NCBI GenBank assembly: GCA_023374045.1 | Contig: CM041776.1 | Coordinates: 343,913,636-343,977,635, forward strand | DNA length: 64,000 nucleotides | Source: Limonium bicolor | Lineage: Eukaryota; Streptophyta; Magnoliopsida; Caryophyllales; Plumbaginaceae | Direction of reading: 5' to 3' | Shown here: positions 35,090-47,767 of the stretch, in pieces | Position numbering within the stretch: position 1 is the stretch's first letter | Layout: each line of letters opens with the position of its first letter | The notes under the pieces: model-generated | What the model was told of the DNA's origin: nothing | What the model saw: the letters and a program-made list of their open reading frames with translations, nothing else | Databases searched by the model: none | Made by a program: the position numbers and the translations under genes

Positions 35090-38000
35090 TTATCTTATTT
35101 GTCATTTTATGATCATGATATGCAACTATATTATTAGGCTAAAGTTTATGTGAATACATCTTGTATTATTTTACCCATTGACCTCCTCCATATTCTAACT
35201 CCTATAATTTTAATTCAACATTCTACCAAATCATATCCAAGTTTTCTAACCTTACTAACAACAGATTTTTACCTATCCCTTACAAATTACTCAAACTTAA
35301 CATCTTATATGGAATCCTTTACTTTTATACTAACTAACTAGCCTAAGTTATTCCATTCTTAATTTTTTTCTAAGCGCATTTACGCATATATTAACATTAC
35401 TAACTCTCCCTGCCAATTATTAATTACTTAGTAGGTACTCACTCTTAATCCACCATAAAATTCCTTATTTATTGCTCATTTAATTTAACTTTATTTTTGA
35501 AATTCCTAAAACTCGATATAGCCGCTATGTGTGTAACTAAGCCCTTAAGCTCAATTTTATTCTCCCATTAGGCCTAATTATACGTTCTTTTATATCAAGA
35601 TCATTAATTCCTATTTAGTCATTTACCAACCACTCAGTTTCAATTTATCAGTTTAACTAAATTTTTTACTCTCATATTACTATTCTTTGACACAATTCCT
35701 TTTATTTCCTTAATCTCAAATACATAAGTATGTACTTTACATTCTAGCTCCACTAACCGTTGATAACTAATTATTAAGTAACCTTTTATTCTCTCAAACT
35801 AACCACAACATCTTCCTAGAATATTAATTTCCCAATAAAATTAACTACATATATTTAGTACCTAAATTACCAATCCCTTAAAACGCTTAATAAATCTTTG
35901 TTTATTATTCCTCTACACAAATCAATCTACCATTTTGACTTACTGCATAATAATTTGTTAATCTAACCAACCCACCAAATTAGCACTACCTTATCAACAA
36001 GCCTGGAAATTACCGATTTGATTAAAATCTCAAATTAAGTTAAACGGCCCCCATTTTTTTTCCACTCTCACAAGGTGTAATACAAGAATATAAAAATATA
36101 TTTTATTTTGTTAAAATGTTTTACCGGAAGGAGGAGGTAAGTGTATATTACCGGTTTCAAAAGGAAAATATTTTCAGGCTTGTGAAATCTGTGGAACAAG
36201 ATGCTGGGGCGAGACGCTAGTATATATGTTACCCGCACGCTTGCCGTTCTGGAAGAAATGTCCTCAGCCCCGTTTCAATCTTGAAGAAGTAGAGATGCTG
36301 GCAGAGTTTGTGTTTCTTGCTAGCCAGTGCAGCGCAAGAAGAGAATGAATGCAGCTAAGTATATTACCAGTTTTGAAAATCAATTGCTTCAATCTGGTAG
36401 TAGGTTATCCGAGGCGTGGACTTAAAAGAAAATGAAAAGGGTGCAGATCCAAACAGAGATTGGAGACTGGTGGGTTGTTTGCTGATTTAAGAAGAAGGTG
36501 AAGAGAATGGAGGCGCCAGTAGCATGTATGTTCTTACGCCAGTTAGGTTTGAAGGGAAAAGATATATATAAAGAGAGAGAACGTAACTGAAAGGGAATGA
36601 AGAGAGAAGGTGCTGGTATTTACATTGCCAATGGAGTTACTTATGAATGCAGGGAGAAGGAGAGTGACGATAATTACTTACTCCCTCCATTATATTCTGT
36701 TTGTAATTTTATTATCATGTTAACCAAACTATATTATTAGACTAAAGCTTATATATATACATCTCATATTACTAGTTTATTATCGTTTCATCTTATTTTC
36801 TTAAGCTTAGTTATATATATTTATCTTTTTTTTAAATCCTAAAATTATCAACCTTCCCGGTTACTTAATAATTAATTACCTACACTCTATCCATATATTC
36901 CCTTTTTGTTTTACAATTTAATTCACGCTTGAACTTATGGATTTTCCGATCCATTTTAAACTTACTAAAGTTTACTAAATAATTTAGGAATCAAATTTAT
37001 TCACCAATTTAACCACGTAATCTTCTACTTCCATATTAGTATCCAGTTACTCAATTCCTTTTATGTCTAAATATGTTTTTTTTTTCATTCTAGCATTACT
37101 AATCATTTAACTACTTAATAATTTATATATCTAACCAAACAACTTATTTACTATTTTAAATCCCTAAATTTATTGACTTATTTTATTACTTATTAACTCA
37201 TTATTTTCGTTAAGCGTAGGTATATACATATATATGTATTTTAAATCCTAAATCTACCGGGCCTTTTAACCATTTTACTAACTATTATTAGGTTCCCTTC
37301 TCTTTTCTCAATTCTTTTAACAAATTCCATGTTTATTGATTTAATAAATTTGTGTTAACTTTAGTTTAATATTCTATTGGTTTAACTTCATACAGTAATA
37401 TTTATATTATCTGTCTTTCGGTGCATTTTTTGTAACTAATACTCCTCATTTTACTTGATTAAATCTAAAATTCTAACTTTAGTAATTTAACTAACTAGAC
37501 TCTACCCAAATTAGCGCCACCTATCACATCATAAAATTCTCAATTTACACCACAAATAATAGCAATGGAAATAAGGAGAGCGCTGCCGCTGCCTTCGGTC
37601 TGACAATGATTTTTGTTGCAAAGGCACCGTTCATAATCCACTCTCAGATGTCGAAATCTAATACCAGATCCATGCTGGAGTTCAAAATCTGGTGTGCGAG
37701 AACATATAGGGCACGGATACAGGAAAAGAATAAGGATGGAGCAGAGGAATAACAATTTGAGAAATTAAACTGGAGATGAAGAGAAGAAGGGATGAGGCTT
37801 GTTTGCTGGTTAGAGATGTAAAATTACCGAGAATGAGGGGAGAGAGATGTTTGAGTCTTCAATTTGCCCTGGTGAAGAGAATGAGGTATGCGACCGATCA
37901 TGTATTCCGTGTTCCCGGTGAGTTCTGTAAATTACCGTGAAGATAATGAAGTTGGGGTAATTGCCGTGAAGAGATGAAGACTGCACCACCGTATGTGATT

Positions 38001-38100
38001 GTTTGCCGGTTTAGTTTCCAGAGAAAAGGGAGTAAATGAGTGAAGGGAATACGGTATACCGGTTGGGTCATAATGTGAGTGAATGGAAATAAAATGAAGA
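35090..38100. repeat. Diverged large duplication inside LTR L4
   Basis: The sequence near 35098-35170 (tatattattaggctaaagtt) reappears near 36702-36775 (tatattattagactaaagct). The following AT-rich text and a later gtttgctg block (36480 and 37800) are also roughly paired, at a spacing of about 1.3-1.6 kb. This suggests a partial duplication of the LTR body. The exact limits are uncertain. Confidence 0.5.
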
Positions 38101-38997
38101 GTGATACGGTAACGAGTGGGAAGAGAATGTGAAATAGAGAGATTTATTATAAATGAAAATAATATAAATAGAATAGAAGTAGAAAAGAAGAAGAAAATGA
38201 AGAGAAGTTGACATATGTAACCGTGAGTGTGAGTGAAGAGGAAATGAAGAGGGTTGACATGTATATTTACTTGTCATTAGGATTGTAACATGAATATAAA
38301 GAATTTGAAGAGAATAGATAATAGGCTATTACTTGAGTGATTTAAATGTTCATAATTTACGTTAGTTGTTAAATAAACTTCTCATAATAATTTTTGTTAT
38401 TAAACATGTAATAATGTATATTACATGTTACTCTGATTTTTATTGTTTAACTTACGTACCCTTTAATTTTATACTTCATGTGAGGTTTAATAAACCCTTT
38501 TTTTTTACTGTATATTTATTTATACAATTCGGGTTCCTAGAACCATTAATTCATGTGGATATTTATCATGTAAATATTTATTTATTCCATGATTAGAACA
38601 TGTAAGTCTTAATAAATTATATAATTAGACCTTAATTATTTTTATAATTATTAGGAATATTTCAACTATGATTTTATATTGACTTTTATGATTCAAATTA
38701 ATGTTCCAATTATCTCTAAAATCTTTATAATATACTTGGAGTGTTTAGAAATTTTTCCTAGATTTATTGACTTATAAATCTTATTATTAAATTCATAATA
38801 CTATATAATAATATATAGTAATCTAATATTTAATAGTATTCTTTAGGATTAAATAGAAGAAATCCCCTAATTTAATTTTCATAATTCCATATAATAATGT
38901 AATTTTTATAATTCCATTCAATAATTTAATATTTAATAGTATTATTTATGGTTTAATAAAAGAAATCCCCTAAATTAATTTAGGGGTATTTCTCAAG

Positions 38998-40170
38998 CAT
39001 TGATTGATCGAGCCTGCAAAACCTACCATGATCTTTGGCCCGAGAATAATGACATCCCAATCAACTTTTATGAAGCAACAAAAATCATACGTGACCTAGG
39101 GTTACCCTATGAAAGAATTGATTGTTGTTCAGATCATTGTATGATTTTCTTGGGAGAAGACAAAGATATTGATGTTTGTAAGTTTTGTATGCTCCACATA
39201 TACAAGTACTGTACAAGAAGGTATAATATTTCCCTCTCATTCCAAGGCTGAAAAGGAACTACGCTTCTCCTGCAACGACTACAGATATTAGATGGCACGC
39301 AAAAACAAGATGGAAGATGACAACATGTGTCACCCATAAAACTCAAAAGTGTGGAAGCACTTTAACCAAGTTTATACTGATTTTACATTAAAATCTAGAA
39401 ATGTTAGACTTGGGTTATGCATTGATGATTTTTAGCCATTTATGGCTTCTAAAAGATAATACTCTTGTTAGTTAGTTGTTCTTACATTTTACAATTTACT
39501 GTCTGGGATATGTATGAAAGATGAGTTTTTCTTTCTTACAAATCTGGTACTTGGGCCTAAAAATCCTAAAGAAAAGATAAATTATTTTTGTTGTCTCTCA
39601 TAGCAGAGTTATATGAGTTATGGGCTGAATTAATAACCTATGATGTCTTAAGGAAGAAAAAATTTCATGTGAGTTGCGTTATTGTGGACTATAAATGACT
39701 TTCCAGCTTTTACAATGTTATCAGGCTGGAGAATTACTAGTCGACTGGCATGCCCCCATTGCATGGAAGATAGCGACACGTTCACATTGCATCTTACCAA
39801 GAAGTAGTCTTGGTATGATAACTCTAGAAAGCTTCTTCCTCCAGAGCACAAGTTTTGTGCGGATAAAAAATCATTCCAGAAAGGGCATAGAGAGATCAAG
39901 GTTGTTCCAACTTTAAAAAAGGGGATGAAATACTGACAGAGCTAAACTGGATGGGCTTAATTGAGGGCTACTGAGGTTGGTTTGGCTGAAGTAAATGCCC
40001 AAATTGCTCAAACATGTGGCTGAAGCAAAATAAGCATTATTTTGGGATCTACCATATTGGAAAGATTTGTTATCAGACATATTTTGGATGTGGTGCACAG
40101 TGAGAAAAATGCGTTTGACAACATATTCAATAGTCTTTAATGTGAAGGACAAGAAAAAAAAACTCATTTA
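38998..40170 (+). pseudogene. CACTA transposase pseudogene, TNP2 (Transposase_21) core
   Basis: Segments in shifting frames match the plant TNP2 transposase in order. These are INFYEATKIIRDLGLPYERI and DCCSDHCMIFLGEDKDIDVC (39059-39180), YFPLIPRLKR and DIRWHAKTRW (39226-39315), ALLWTINDFPAF and LSGWRITSRLACPHCMEDS (39675-39775), and finally LDVVHSEKNAFDNIF (40080-40124), equivalent to the DVMHIEKNV signature. Numerous stops and frameshifts make it inactive. In an intact element the protein would bind the terminal and subterminal repeats and excise the element. The end of the relic beyond 40170 is unclear. Confidence 0.85.
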
Positions 40171-42290
40171 ACTTAAGCTCCAAGAGAAATGATTATTGCC
40201 ACCACTCTGGGTTGAAACGAGTTTATATGGTCTAGTGCAGTACAGATGGATGTATCTGTTTGAGAGGTACATTCTATATAAGCTGAAGTATGATACATTA
40301 TATTGAAAACATGTAATATGTAAATCGATCGAAGAGAGTAGCAAACCAAGGAAGGCCATGCATAAAGCTAAATGAAAAGGAGCAACCAAATGGAGATTCA
40401 AGAAAAGATGAGTAAAATAATCAAGGAGGGAGAATCAATCCCACTCCTTCATACAAAACATCATGATTTTTGATTCACATAATTACTTCCCTGGTTGAAG
40501 ACTTAAGGATCAAAATGCAAGTGGAACAGTGAAAAGACCTCTGGCCTTGGGTATCATTTATAACTACAAGATGTTTAGTCAGAGCGCTACTAAATAGTAC
40601 ATTACCAGACTACTTGACTAACAGAGAAATAATGCCAGTAGATAGAACACTAGTGGATAACTTCGTAGCGAGTATTGTTTCGACAGGATGTCATTGAATG
40701 TTGTACGCAGGGGAAAACATCTTATTAGTATTTTATAATAACAACGTTTTCGTTAAAGACATATATTTTGATGCATAGATAGAATTGTCGCTTAGGATTA
40801 TATGGTCAATTTGGCATGTAATATATTTTTCAAGGGTATATGTGTTTTCAAACTACATTTTTATGGTTGAATAAACGAAAATGTTAAGTAGGTATATTAT
40901 AATACATTTTAAACTAAGGAAATGCTATGAATTAAGTTGAATTATAGATATACATGGTGACTGACCTTCTCAAACATTTATTGTTTGCATTCTTCGGCCG
41001 ACCAAATCTATATTTTGATGAAATCTTGTGTGTAACTTTCAAAGTGACAATGATATATTAGTCAATCAACAATAATTCGTAGCATATAGTATTGTTTTAT
41101 GTTCAACGGCATTGAGCTAGTCATGATGAAGCATCTTTTAAATTGAATTAAGGATTTTGATAAAATTGTTAGCTATGTACTACTCAGTCAACACACACAA
41201 GATGCACGCTCACATTCCATCTTGAAAGGGACACCGTAATCTCTTTTTGAGAGAAAATTATAAGGGTGACTTGTTAAATTTATAAGTATAAAGATGTTGA
41301 GCAGCTACTGTTTTGGTAATCAGTCTTACATGTAAACAATTTTCTTATTTGATTCATGTACTTATCACACTCATAGTCATCCACAACAGCAACAAACAAG
41401 AGAGGTCAGAAGTATGAATAGTCAAAATCACTCATCATCGTTAACATTAAGCAATCACACAAAAAGTCTCTCACAAACAGATCTTGATGTGTTTCTAATT
41501 ACTCGTTTTATGCCCACGATTAGGTGTGGTCCGCTCGAACTATTTCTTAATCTATCATGCGTTGAGCAAATGGTCGTAGTCAACCCATTAATTATTTTTT
41601 AACCATTTTGTCAACACATTAATTAATTAACACAATTATGTAATTTATTATTAAATAGTGAGATCATATTCATTATCATCATTGGTGTACCCCAATTTCT
41701 TGGCTACATCTGGTGAATTTACCGAAGTAATATAGCAGTTCTTCAGTGAGACAATTTCAAATTGATTTTGATGTGAAAAATAATAGTAAGAATTTTTGTC
41801 GACATCAATATCAATATTTTGTCGAGAGAGAGAATAAATTAGGTCGCCTCATCTCAAATATTCTTAGGTGAGTGTGATAGATTCACAACGGTTGAATCTT
41901 GAGAAAGATATAGGCAATTTTTTAGTGTGTGCTTGCATTGCACGTAAGCTGCACTAACATTGTGCTATATTTTATTTTTGAAATAAGACATTGCGTTATA
42001 ATATATAAATAAACAAACAATTGTGGCTTTGCAGTTCGAATTGCTTGTATCGCAATCGACGTTTATTAATAATGACATTGACGCGCTTGTTTAACTAGGT
42101 CGTAGAAACACAACACAATACAACCTCTCTCTCGCTCTGAAAAAGTCGTATGCACACAAGTTGAATCAAAAGCTACACATTAATTATTTTATAAACCAAA
42201 CAAAATGGTTGATTAACCCTTATGGTTAATCGAAATGATGTAGATTTATGTGTTTTTTTCTTATAATTAATAAACAATATGTGGTTTTTC
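40171..42290. other. Intergenic DNA, no gene recognised
   Basis: This stretch is AT-rich with no conserved frame. It may contain the 3' part of the CACTA element, but I found no TTTTCTTGTAGTG-type right terminus. Confidence 0.45.
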
Positions 42291-42620
42291 TAGTTTTGGT
42301 GTGATATTAAACCGGTTAACCGTTGATTTTGATGATATTTTATTAGTTTTGGTATAATTCTAACCATTAACTATATAATTGTATATTTATTTTTGATAAA
42401 TTCGATGATTAATCATATAGTTTTATACTTATACTCAAAAAATTAAAAAAATTAATAAATAAAATGTTTAAACGGTTTTTTCGGTTAATCAGATTCGTCA
42501 AAATCAATAACCGTAACCATAACCGGGAAGCTAAATGATTCAATTAACCAAATCATCAAACGACTTCGGTTAACCGGGTTTCTAGTTTTGTTAACCCGGT
42601 TTTTGGTTTTGCGGTTCCAG
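42290..42620. repeat. AACCGGTTAACCG-rich stretch upstream of GLR-b
   Basis: Motifs such as ccggttaaccg, cggttaatc and ggttaaccggg are scattered on both strands, as in the subterminal parts of the hAT-like element at 884-1636. No terminal repeats or target duplication could be fixed, so this is probably an old remnant of a related element. Confidence 0.5.
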
Positions 42621-42816
42621 ATTTTCTTAAAAAAAAAAAAACTATATGTATGTGTATGTGTTGCCTCAATCCTGATTGATTGATGCATAAAAGTATGTAC
42701 ATTAAGTTGACTTTTGACATGATGTTACAACTTCTAGGGGGAATATTCAGGGAAATCTCTGAAAGATAGTGATAGTCTTCAAAAAAAAAAACAAGACTAT
42801 TTTCCTTATTCATACT

Positions 42817-42824
42817 TATATTTA
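42817..42824 (+). promoter_or_regulatory. Candidate TATA box of GLR-b
   Basis: TATATTTA in ctTATATTTAAGAA lies about 64 bp upstream of the ATG and matches the GLR-a core element in sequence and flanks. A start site close to this would leave a very short leader. Confidence 0.6.
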
Positions 42825-42887
42825 AGAAGATGCCATTAGCACTCGATGCAGCCGTGATCATAGATGACAAATTAGCAAAGAGTCGTG

Positions 42888-45800
42888 ATGATCAAACATA
42901 GAAATAATTATATGCGTGATAGAACAGCAGCTGGTGCCTCCCATGGCGGCGCCTCGACGTTCTTCCGCTTCTATTTATCGCTAACAGCACTGCTAGCACT
43001 CGTACTGCTGTTCAATCAAACAGCATATGCATTTCACGAAGAAGAAGTGAAGGTCGGGGTGGTGGTGAACACTGAGGCTGTGCTTGGAAAGATTGCACTC
43101 AGCGCCATGAAAATGTCCCTCTCCGACTTCTACTCTGGTCCTGGGGCTAAGTACACGACTAAAGTGGTTCTTCACATCCGTGACTCCCCGAACAACGGTG
43201 TCCTTCCTTCCGCCGATGCTGGTATGTGCGAATATAACTCGATCGGTTAAAGATTGATCAACTAAAGTTATGCTTAGATTTAGATTCAAAACAGATTAAA
43301 CAACCGAAAAATCTAATGAAGTCAAATTGTTTGGCCAGATCTAACCGTTTCTCCTTGATATTTATATATATATAATTACTTTGTATATGCACTCAAATAA
43401 ATTATTTGGCTGTTGTCACATTGCGCTGGCTAGGTTTCTATTCAGTTAATTACAATATACTGTTAGTTTATCCAGTTCAAAGGACACACACAAACAAGTG
43501 AAATTGACTATTTACTAAAACAATGCTAATACCATTTTTATGTGCGTATATGTCCCAATATTGATACGGTTTAACTTAAGGACACATTAAGATACGTGCA
43601 ATCTTAAGTTTATCATGCCCGCCCGATTTCTCAAAGCTAGCTACTTGCTTCGGGAATGACACTACCTTACCAGTATTACGACTCTTGTCATTTCCCTTGA
43701 TATCAGCTGACATGGATGGTTGACCAGATAAAAATATACATATATCAAGGGAAATCACAGTACCATATTTCATTCAATTCTATTGTTTAAATTTTTGACA
43801 GTTTTAGACCTCATAAAAACCGAAGAAGTGAAGGCTATTATTGGGCCAGAAACATCACAAGAGGCCCAGTTCATCATCAATCTTGGACAAGAGGCACTAG
43901 TTCCCATTATCTCTTACTCGGCCTCTAGTCCTCGCCTTCGTTCCATCGCTAGCAGCGACTACTTCGTCCAAGCAACCCAGAACGATTCAGCTCAAGTCCC
44001 CGCCCTAGTATCAATCATCCAAGCCTTTGGATGGAGGCAAGTTGTCCCTATCTATGTAAATGATGAGTTTGGAGGTGGAGTTATCCCTTTCCTCACAGAT
44101 GCACTACAAGAAATGGGGATACAAATCCCCTATCGAAGCGTCATTAACCCGTCAGCCACCGATGATCAAATTGAGGCTAAGCTCTACAAGCTCATGTCAA
44201 TGAATACAAGGGTATTTGTAGTCCACTTGGAACTGTCTCTCGGGTCAAGAGTTTTCTCAAAGGCTAAAGAGATAGGGATGTTAGGTAAAGAATACGTTTG
44301 GATTGTTACTAGTGGGATGGGAAATGGGTTGGATAATTTGGAGGTGAATGAACTGCATTCCATGCAAGGAGTAGTTGGTGTCAGGACTAGTGTAAAACAG
44401 ACTAAAAGGGTCCAAGATTTTAAGATTCGGTGGAAGAGAAAAGTCATGGAAGAATACCCAGGGGTGTTGAACTTGAACTATGCCAAGATGAATGTATATG
44501 GACTTTGGGCTTATGATGCAGCTGAAGCACTCGCTAGAGCAGTGGAGAAAGTTGCCAGGGGCTCAAATTTCACCTTCGGTAAAAGAATTGACAATAGTGA
44601 CTCTTCCGGTTCATCATCTACTAGCTTGGTCTCATTGGGAAAGTCGCTTGTAGGTCCAAAGTTACTTGTGGAGTTGGGAAGAACCGAATTTGACGGGCTA
44701 AGTGGGAAATATCAGTTGATCAATGGGCAACTACAATCATCAACTCTAGAGATAGTAAATGTGATAGGGAACGGAGAAAAGATCGTTGGATTTTGGACAC
44801 CTGAAAATGAGCTTGTTAAAGAGTTGGATCCTTCAACAAACAAAAGAAGTTCAATCCTTAAAGAAAATCTTGGTTCAATCATATGGCCAGGGGACCAAAC
44901 AAACCCACCAAAAGGTTGGGTTCTTTTTGGGAACAATAAGAATAAATTGAAGGTTTTGATTCCTGTGAAGGATGGGTTTACCCAGTTTGTGGATGTCAGT
45001 ACAAATCCAAGCACTAACAAAACTGAGATCAAGGGTTACTGTATTGATATCTTTGATGCTGTGATGAAACTTCTTCCATATCCAGTTTCTTATGAATATG
45101 TTCCCCTCGTGAAGCCTGACAGGAAGCCCACGGAGTCGTATGATGAGTTAATCACACAAGTGTATCTCCATGTAATATCCCCTTACCTTGCTTTTACGCT
45201 TGAACATTCTTTTAGGAATTATAGTGAAGTTAAACACTTGGTTAATTATTTGAAACACTTATATCTATGGACTATTTTATTTTGCAGAAAGCTGATATCG
45301 TTGTTGGTGATACCACCATAATTGCCAACAGATCGTTGTATGTTGACTTCACTTTGCCATACACAGAATCAGGGGTGAACATGCTTGTACCCATCAAGGA
45401 AAACCGTGCCAAGAATGCATTGATCTTCTTAAGGCCTTTGTCTTGGGATCTATGGGTTGCAATTCTGTGTTTCTTTGTCTTCATTGCATTTGCAATATGG
45501 GTTCTTGAACACCAAATCAATATACACTTCCGGGGTCCTCCTAAATATCAAGCTGGAACTAGTCTTTATTACTCATTTTCAACCATGGTCTTTTCTAACA
45601 GTAAGTGTTTGTATATTCTTTATATATATAAATATATGTATGTATCATAACAAAAATTAATTATCAACATATAACTAACTTATACTCTTCATATGTTTGG
45701 ATAGATCAACCAGTCTTCAACAACTTGACAAGGCTAGTTGTCATTGTGTGGATATTTGTAGTTCTGGTCCTCACACAGAGTTACACCGCCAGCTTAACTT

Positions 45801-46489
45801 CAATGCTTACAGTGGATCAACTTCAGCCTACTGTCACAGACATAAACGAACTCATAAAGTCACGAAAGTTTGTAGGCTACCAAGAAGGTTCCTTCATAAA
45901 GGACTTTTTGTTGCAGATGAAGTTTGAAAAGTTTCAACTCAGATCCTACAAGACAACAGAAGACCTCCACCAGCTTCTTTCAAAGGGGTCAAAGAATGGT
46001 GGAGTCTCAGCTGCTTTTGATGAAATACCATATCTTAAGATATTCCTCGCTACTTATTGCTCCAAGTACATGATTGTGCCACCCACCTACAAGACTGCTG
46101 GGTTTGGCTTTGCCTTTTCAATAGGATCTCCTCTTGTGGATGATGTTTCACGGGCGGTGCTAAATGTGACACAAGGTGAAGAGATGACTAAAATAGAGAA
46201 AGTATGGATTGGCCAACTAGAGAAGTGCCCTGGCTCCTCAACATCCATCGATCGTACAACGACTGGCCTTGGTTTTGAAAGCTTCTGGGTGCTTTTCACT
46301 ATTGCTGGATTTGTGGCTGTTTTTGCCCTTGTGGTTTTCTGGGTCAAGTTTTTTCTCCAACATCGGCAAGTGTGGCTGGACTCGGATCCTAGTGATTCCA
46401 CATGGAGTAAGTTAAAAAAATTGGCTACATTATTTGACCAAAAAATATGGAGTCCCATACCTTTAGAGAAAGTGGGCTACATGATATAA
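42888..46489 (+). CDS. Glutamate receptor-like channel (GLR), clade 2-like, tail truncated by frameshift
   Basis: Four exons: 42888-43221, 43802-45171, 45288-45600 and 45705-46489. Introns are GT-AG at the same positions and phases as in GLR-a, giving 933 residues. The first ATG (42888) opens MIKHRNN, aligned with MIIKHKDN of GLR-a; a GTG just before it is not needed. The signal is at residues 29-48. The order is then ANF domain, S1 lobe with ANRS at the ligand Arg, M1, pore loop GTSLYYSFSTMVF, M3 with SYTA at 698-701, S2 lobe, and M4 at 865-889. All channel parts are present, so gating could be intact. The difference lies after FDQK (residue 919). One A is missing from a run of seven, so the protein ends with 14 unrelated residues instead of a Ser/Pro-rich tail. 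Intron 1 is 580 bp against 383 bp in GLR-a. Confidence 0.92.
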
Positions 46490-46665
46490 GTCATGTTGGT
46501 ACCTCAAACAACACAAGGTGTCCACCAAGCCCCTCTAACTTTGCAAATCACGCACAAGGGGGTGATGGAGAATATGCACCTCAATCTACCTTTCCCTCCC
46601 CTTCTGTTCCCATATCCCCGGAGCACAGGCGCCAACATGATGAGGAAGAAGGTGTGCTTCTTTAG
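46447..46665 (+). pseudogene. Out-of-frame remnant of the GLR-b cytoplasmic tail
   Basis: One frame over from the annotated end, a 72-codon open stretch keeps residues matching the GLR-a tail: NNTRCPPSPSNFAN and STFPSPSVPIS, finishing with an acidic DEEEG block and a stop at 46663-46665. The tail was therefore in frame until recently, or the loss is allelic or a sequencing error in the A run. Confidence 0.85.
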
Positions 46666-46893
46666 ATTAAATCCAGTAATCAATGAAGGAAAGATATCAC
46701 TAATTCAACCACATTACACTAATATTTCAGTTGGGAGATAGATAACGAATGAAGTTCATGAATTCATTTCAATTATAGATCCAAAGGCACTCAAGGTTGT
46801 CTTTGTCTTCAGTCGACACTCTATGTAGCTATAACATTGTAAAGATGCCACTTGTATCATCCAAACGATTTGTTTTTAAGTTTTGTTATATGC

Positions 46894-46899
46894 AATAAA
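46894..46899 (+). terminator. Polyadenylation signal of GLR-b
   Basis: AATAAA lies about 405 bases after the present stop and 230 after the old one, in a block (aataaaggctcat) that aligns with the 3' end of GLR-a. Confidence 0.6.
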
Positions 46900-47767
46900 G
46901 GCTCATTTGATGTATTTTCAGATTAAATACACTCATTCGGTTTCCAATTCACGCAGTCGAAAATTGACCTTCTTACTCTTACTTCAAAATATTTTGAAAA
47001 ACTACAATATTCATCCAAAACTTGTGAGATACTACAAACCATGCCCAAAACACATTATATAAGATGATTCGTTGCTATGACATCATATTCAAAATTCTAA
47101 AATCACATACAAGTAAGTAGGAGAGAGGAAGATGGGTTTCAAGAAAGTTTTTTGGAGGTTAGAATAAAAGAGATAGAAACAATAAAGATGACATTGTGGG
47201 ACATCTCAGGAACACCTAGATGACATTAACGTCTACAAGGATGTACGAGCGCCTCACTCAGAGGTATTTTATATATTTGTGTCACTTTAAATTAAATTTG
47301 GGCAACCAAATATGACAGAATAAAGAAAAAATAGTCAAAATGCAAAAATGAGACAAATCCTGCACTGAAAGCTAGTACACAATGCCTACCAAGCGTGGTG
47401 CGCGTCCGACATGCACACAATGACAGGTGTAGAGGGGCGGGGGGCACGTGTGCGGGATGCCGGCGCAAGGCACTTGAGCGTCAAATGAGAGCTTGGAAAC
47501 ATGGGCATGATGTGCACATTGCGATGGGCCGGTGCAGGATGGGCACGGTGCGTGCCCCATGCGCTGTGGGTGTCGATGTTGTCTAAACTGGTTGGTTCGG
47601 CCCAGTTCGGCCGGTTTTGACCGGTTTGGGCGATTTATGACCAGGTTTGACCTCTTTTGACCAATTTTATATTTTTGGACCAATTTTGACTTAACTTGGC
47701 CGGGTTTTACTTAATATGACTATTTTTAACCAGCTTGTACTTCATCTGACTCATTTTTGCTTAATGA
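46900..47767. other. Intergenic DNA with a GC-rich island
   Basis: There is no gene. About 47390-47600 is markedly GC-rich (gaggggcggggggcacgtg) compared with its surroundings. Repeated TTTGACC and GGTTTGACC motifs follow at 47610-47700. It could be the GC-rich part of another transposon, but no termini were found. Confidence 0.5.

Larger units (their letters stand above)
33302..38992 (-). mobile_element. Solo long LTR (L4), 5.7 kb, inserted in the CACTA transposase
   Basis: It begins TGCAACACCCC and ends GGGGTATTTC, the family termini (normally TGTAACACCCC and GGGGTATTTCA) with one substitution and one lost base. The target duplication TCAAG is at 33297-33301 and 38993-38997. Removing the insert restores the CACTA relic on both sides. 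It contains a gcccaccccaggaggggtgagtca-like module near 33560 and an acggccccca block near 36045, as in the other long LTRs. No gag or pol is visible. The unusual length is partly explained by an internal duplication. Confidence 0.8.

Noticed and set aside
36681..36720. Stowaway-like end (ctccctccattatat)
   Set aside because: No matching inverted end or TA duplication was found within a sensible distance.
47372..47683. Cys/His-rich frame in the GC-rich island
   Set aside because: The composition is driven by local GC content. No domain order or homolog is recognisable, and the frame overlaps another on the opposite strand.
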